Shown piece after piece: positions 61,968 through 64,000 of a DNA stretch of 64,000 bases. Every line of letters starts with the position of its first letter. Position 1 is the stretch's first letter. The position numbers and the translations under genes are program-made. The stretch is taken from positions 1,500,001 to 1,564,000 of the forward strand of contig CP134536.1 of the NCBI GenBank assembly GCA_031826515.1, in the 5' to 3' direction. Below the pieces are notes generated by a model that saw only the letters and a list, made by a program, of their open reading frames with translations, did no database searches and was not told the DNA's origin. This DNA is from Flavobacteriaceae bacterium HL-DH10 (GTDB taxonomy: Bacteria; Bacteroidota; Bacteroidia; Flavobacteriales; Flavobacteriaceae).

Positions 61968-62804
61968 TTATGGTAATAATTCTTGATAAAATACACGAAA
62001 AAAAACAAAGGTTTTATGTTTAAAAGATTGCTTAGCACACCGTAATAAACCAAAAATAACGCCCAAAAACATATCTTCCCTGTTTACGGCCAAGTATTCC
62101 CTCAATCCTTTGGAATACAATCTAAATTTTAAAATAAAATTATCTAAATTTGAATCCTCTACAAAAGATAATGAATGTTTAAATTCTACTTCTAATTGAT
62201 AATAATAACTCTCTTTCTTTTTCAGTCTTTTAAAAAAATCAAAATCTGAAAAATACAAAGGTATCGTTTCATTATATCCAGAAATACTTAAAAATGATGA
62301 TAACCGTATAAAAGCTCCGCTATTTAAAAAGTTAAGATTCTCTGTTTTAATTCTACCCTTTGTAACTTCCTTTAAAGGAAACCCTTTAGAATACCTAACA
62401 ATACACGGAGAATATATTTGATCCTTATATTTGAGAATAGGCATATAATAATTTATATCTGTACGAATTGATTTAAACAAAACATCAAAATAATCAGGGT
62501 TTATGATAGAATCTTGATCCAGAATTAACAACCATTCTTTATGCTTTTGGTTAGCAAACGAGGCTCCATAATTATACGCTGCACTTACACCAGGGTTAGT
62601 TGGGTCATGAACATATTGAATAGATATTTTGTTATGTTCAATTTTGTCTGAGGCCTTTCTGTTTGGTGAATTATCATAAACAAATATATCAAGAACAGAA
62701 CCATTAGGGATAGCTTCGCATAATGATCTAAAAGTACTTGTCTTTTCTAACTCTTCATTGTAAAGAACAACTACGGCTAATATTTTTTTTAAAAAAACTT
62801 TCAT
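61968..62804 (-). CDS. Glycosyltransferase family 2 (rhamnosyltransferase-like)
   Basis: A 278-residue GT-A enzyme: KILAVVVLYNEELEKTSTF, VYDNSPNRKASD, DPTNPGVSAAYNYGA and the metal-binding LLILDQDSIINPDYF, close to the WbbL/rhamnosyltransferase layout with the FSDFDFFKRLKKK segment. The substrate cannot be told. It is the first intact gene of the minus-strand part of the polysaccharide cluster in this window; upstream lie 100 bases of AT-rich DNA and decayed sequence. Confidence 0.9.
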   Translation of the reverse strand: MKVFLKKILAVVVLYNEELEKTSTFRSLCEAIPNGSVLDIFVYDNSPNRKASDKIEHNKISIQYVHDPTNPGVSAAYNYGASFANQKHKEWLLILDQDSIINPDYFDVLFKSIRTDINYYMPILKYKDQIYSPCIVRYSKGFPLKEVTKGRIKTENLNFLNSGAFIRLSSFLSISGYNETIPLYFSDFDFFKRLKKKESYYYQLEVEFKHSLSFVEDSNLDNFILKFRLYSKGLREYLAVNREDMFLGVIFGLLRCAKQSFKHKTFVFFRVFYQELLP

Positions 62805-62925
62805 TTAAAATAATTTTGAAATAAAACAAATATTAGGAACTTCTTTACCTAATAAAACAAACTGAATGCAATTCCTAAGATTCTATTTGTGTGAATTCAA
62901 AAATAGAATAATAATTTAAATATTC

Positions 62926-62985
62926 TTAAGCTTTATTTGACATATTCAAAGAATAGTTATAGCCACTAATTTTAAGAACATCCAT
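62926..62985 (-). pseudogene. Gene-start remnant, 19 codons
   Basis: An ATG with an AGGA-like site upstream opens MDVLKISGYNYSLNMSNKA, then TAA. It lies between the decayed MBL gene and the GT2 gene, in operon-like spacing. No function can be assigned; it may be chance. Confidence 0.2.
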
Positions 62986-63031
62986 TTTATTCCTATTACG
63001 TGAACAATAATTAAGTTTTAGTCTATTTCCT

Positions 63032-63906
63032 TCAATAAATTCGGATATCCCCTTTAACATATATAAGAAAATTCTTCGTAATTCCTAATTCATTCATCCA
63101 TTGTCGGACAATTAATGTTTTAAATGGCCCTGAGTCAATTCGATTATTACCGATCCTATTTTCCCACAACCAAATTGGAGTTGGTCATAAGCCATACTTT
63201 GCTTGTATAGCTTCATAGAAATCCTTATTAACACCATTCTGCTTCATCAGTGCTTCGTAGTATTTCGTCTCCACCTTCTACTCCTAAATCTCCTAAAAAC
63301 AAAATAGATTTATTTCTACTCATTATTTTGAAAACTAAGGAGGAGTTATTCACTGGATTAAAGTTAATCCATTCGTTCTGTCTCCTATTACTTTAAGATC
63401 AACTCCATCCCCGATAGAAAAGCTGTCATTTGCTTTTATATCAAGAATTAGAACTTCTGACTTTCTTATTATTTTATTTTTTTTAACTAAAAAGGAGTAA
63501 GACTTCATTTCGTTTAACCTAACCCATTCCTCATTCAAAGCCGAATGTAATATTTTAGTGATTATAATTTTCTTCCTTTTTAATATTTCGATCAATACTC
63601 CTGCATGGTCCTCATGAGGGTGAGTAATAACCCATGCATCTACTTTTCCTCCTAATTGAACCAAATAATCTTCGACAATAATAGCCGAATCAGAAGATCC
63701 ACCATCAACAACAATTAATTGATTATCATCTGTTTTAATGATATAACCCATTTGTACAGCATCGTCAAACTGATCTAACTGCCATAATGAAAAATCTTTT
63801 TCACGACCAGTGAATGATTTAATGTTAAAAAAATTAAACCTGTCATCACTTATTCACAAGAAAAAAAACATAACACCCCTAAGAATATCATTTTTTGCAC
63901 ACTCAT
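63032..63906 (-). pseudogene. MBL-fold (ComEC-like) lipoprotein pseudogene with several lesions
   Basis: Read on the minus strand, the gene starts at 63906 with a lipoprotein signal (MSVQKMIFLGVLCFFSC), then a one-base frameshift near 63854, then SDDRFNFFNIKSFTGREKDF and the intact metallo-beta-lactamase part with VITHPHEDHAG (metal-binding HxHxDH) to GDRTNGLTLIQ and a stop at 63350. A second frameshift there restores PVNNSSLVFKIMSRNKSILF and GDLGVEGGDEILRS; a deletion removes the expected HHG region; a third shift gives NGVNKDFYEAIQAKYGL, an in-frame TGA where Trp is expected, then PTPIWLWENRIGNNRIDSGP and WMNELGITKNFLIYVKGD, ending at 63032. The intact product would be an exported hydrolase. 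Confidence 0.75.
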
Positions 63907-63963
63907 CTTTTAAAGATATGCAAAAATTTCTTTAGCGGTAATACCTAGCTCTTATTTAATGAG

Positions 63964-63992
63964 TTAGACTCCTTTATCTTTTAGTAGTCTAA
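63964..63992. repeat. Short inverted repeat at the window end
   Basis: TTAGACT (63964-63970) and AGTCTAA (63986-63992). It may belong to a terminator of a gene beyond the window. No gene start is visible in 63907-64000. Confidence 0.3.
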
Positions 63993-64000
63993 GTAAAATA

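Overview
The window comes from a low-GC Gram-negative bacterium of the Bacteroidetes, almost certainly a marine-type member of the family Flavobacteriaceae. Lineage markers are the gliding lipoprotein GldH, the type IX secretion lipoprotein PorW/SprE, families largely confined to Bacteroidetes (DUF4292, DUF4254, DUF5687, DUF6427, HU-CCDC81/SPOR), an ATP synthase cluster without atpD and atpC, and promoters of the Bacteroidetes type (TTG, 17-23 bases, TAnnTTTG). I see no rRNA, tRNA, CRISPR array, transposase or prophage.

Layout. 1-8.3 kb: end of a GNAT acetyltransferase, haem genes hemF and hemB, a CNNM-type membrane protein, a DNA alkyl-repair protein, a TetR regulator with a clear palindromic operator candidate, then a tight run of serine hydrolase, DEDD exonuclease and double-ATPase ABC protein. 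8.3-17.2 kb (minus strand): 3-oxoacid CoA-transferase, class A penicillin-binding protein, gldH, ricT-like PSP1 protein, then a ferredoxin-trhP-trhO operon for tRNA wobble-uridine hydroxylation with a good promoter. 17.4-26.5 kb: recA, a lipoprotein, an ECF sigma factor overlapping a protein that looks like an anti-sigma segment joined to an outer-membrane barrel, plsC, trpS, dprA, a HU/SPOR protein and a thioesterase. 26.5-33.9 kb (minus): EnvC-like protein, DUF4292 lipoprotein, TPR protein, sugar nucleotidyltransferase, dut, polysaccharide flippase, lipoprotein. 34-42.7 kb (minus): porW/sprE, bactofilin, atpZ, a small membrane protein, then atpBEFHAG with its own promoter, an internal hairpin after atpE and a terminator. 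42.8-51.3 kb: an ABC exporter pair, a PaaE-type reductase, a heptosyltransferase-like GT9, DUF4254, upp, DUF6427, DUF6341, purD. 51.4-63.9 kb: a surface polysaccharide cluster (adenylate-forming ligase-like protein, four GT2 enzymes, an initiating sugar-phosphate transferase, a UDP-glucuronate decarboxylase, an epimerase, an O-antigen ligase-like and a Wzy-like protein). It is AT-rich and contains decayed genes, including an MBL-fold lipoprotein gene with several frameshifts.

The intergenic DNA is not empty. At least seven full or partial copies of a small palindromic element (arms ATTCCTGC/GCAGGAAT; the most complete copies about 75 bp, one with 8-bp inverted ends GTCATTCC/GGAATGAC) are scattered through it, two of them inside the sco and atp operons. 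A second repeat family rich in CCCC/GGGG lies at hemF-hemB and dut-nucleotidyltransferase, and one copy of a roughly 190-base structured repeat lies upstream of the TPR gene. Most genes are ordinary core genes; the points most worth following are the trhO-trhP-ferredoxin operon, the sigma/trans-envelope barrel pair, the 16-A tract at the start of bactofilin, the hairpin after atpE, and the repeat families.
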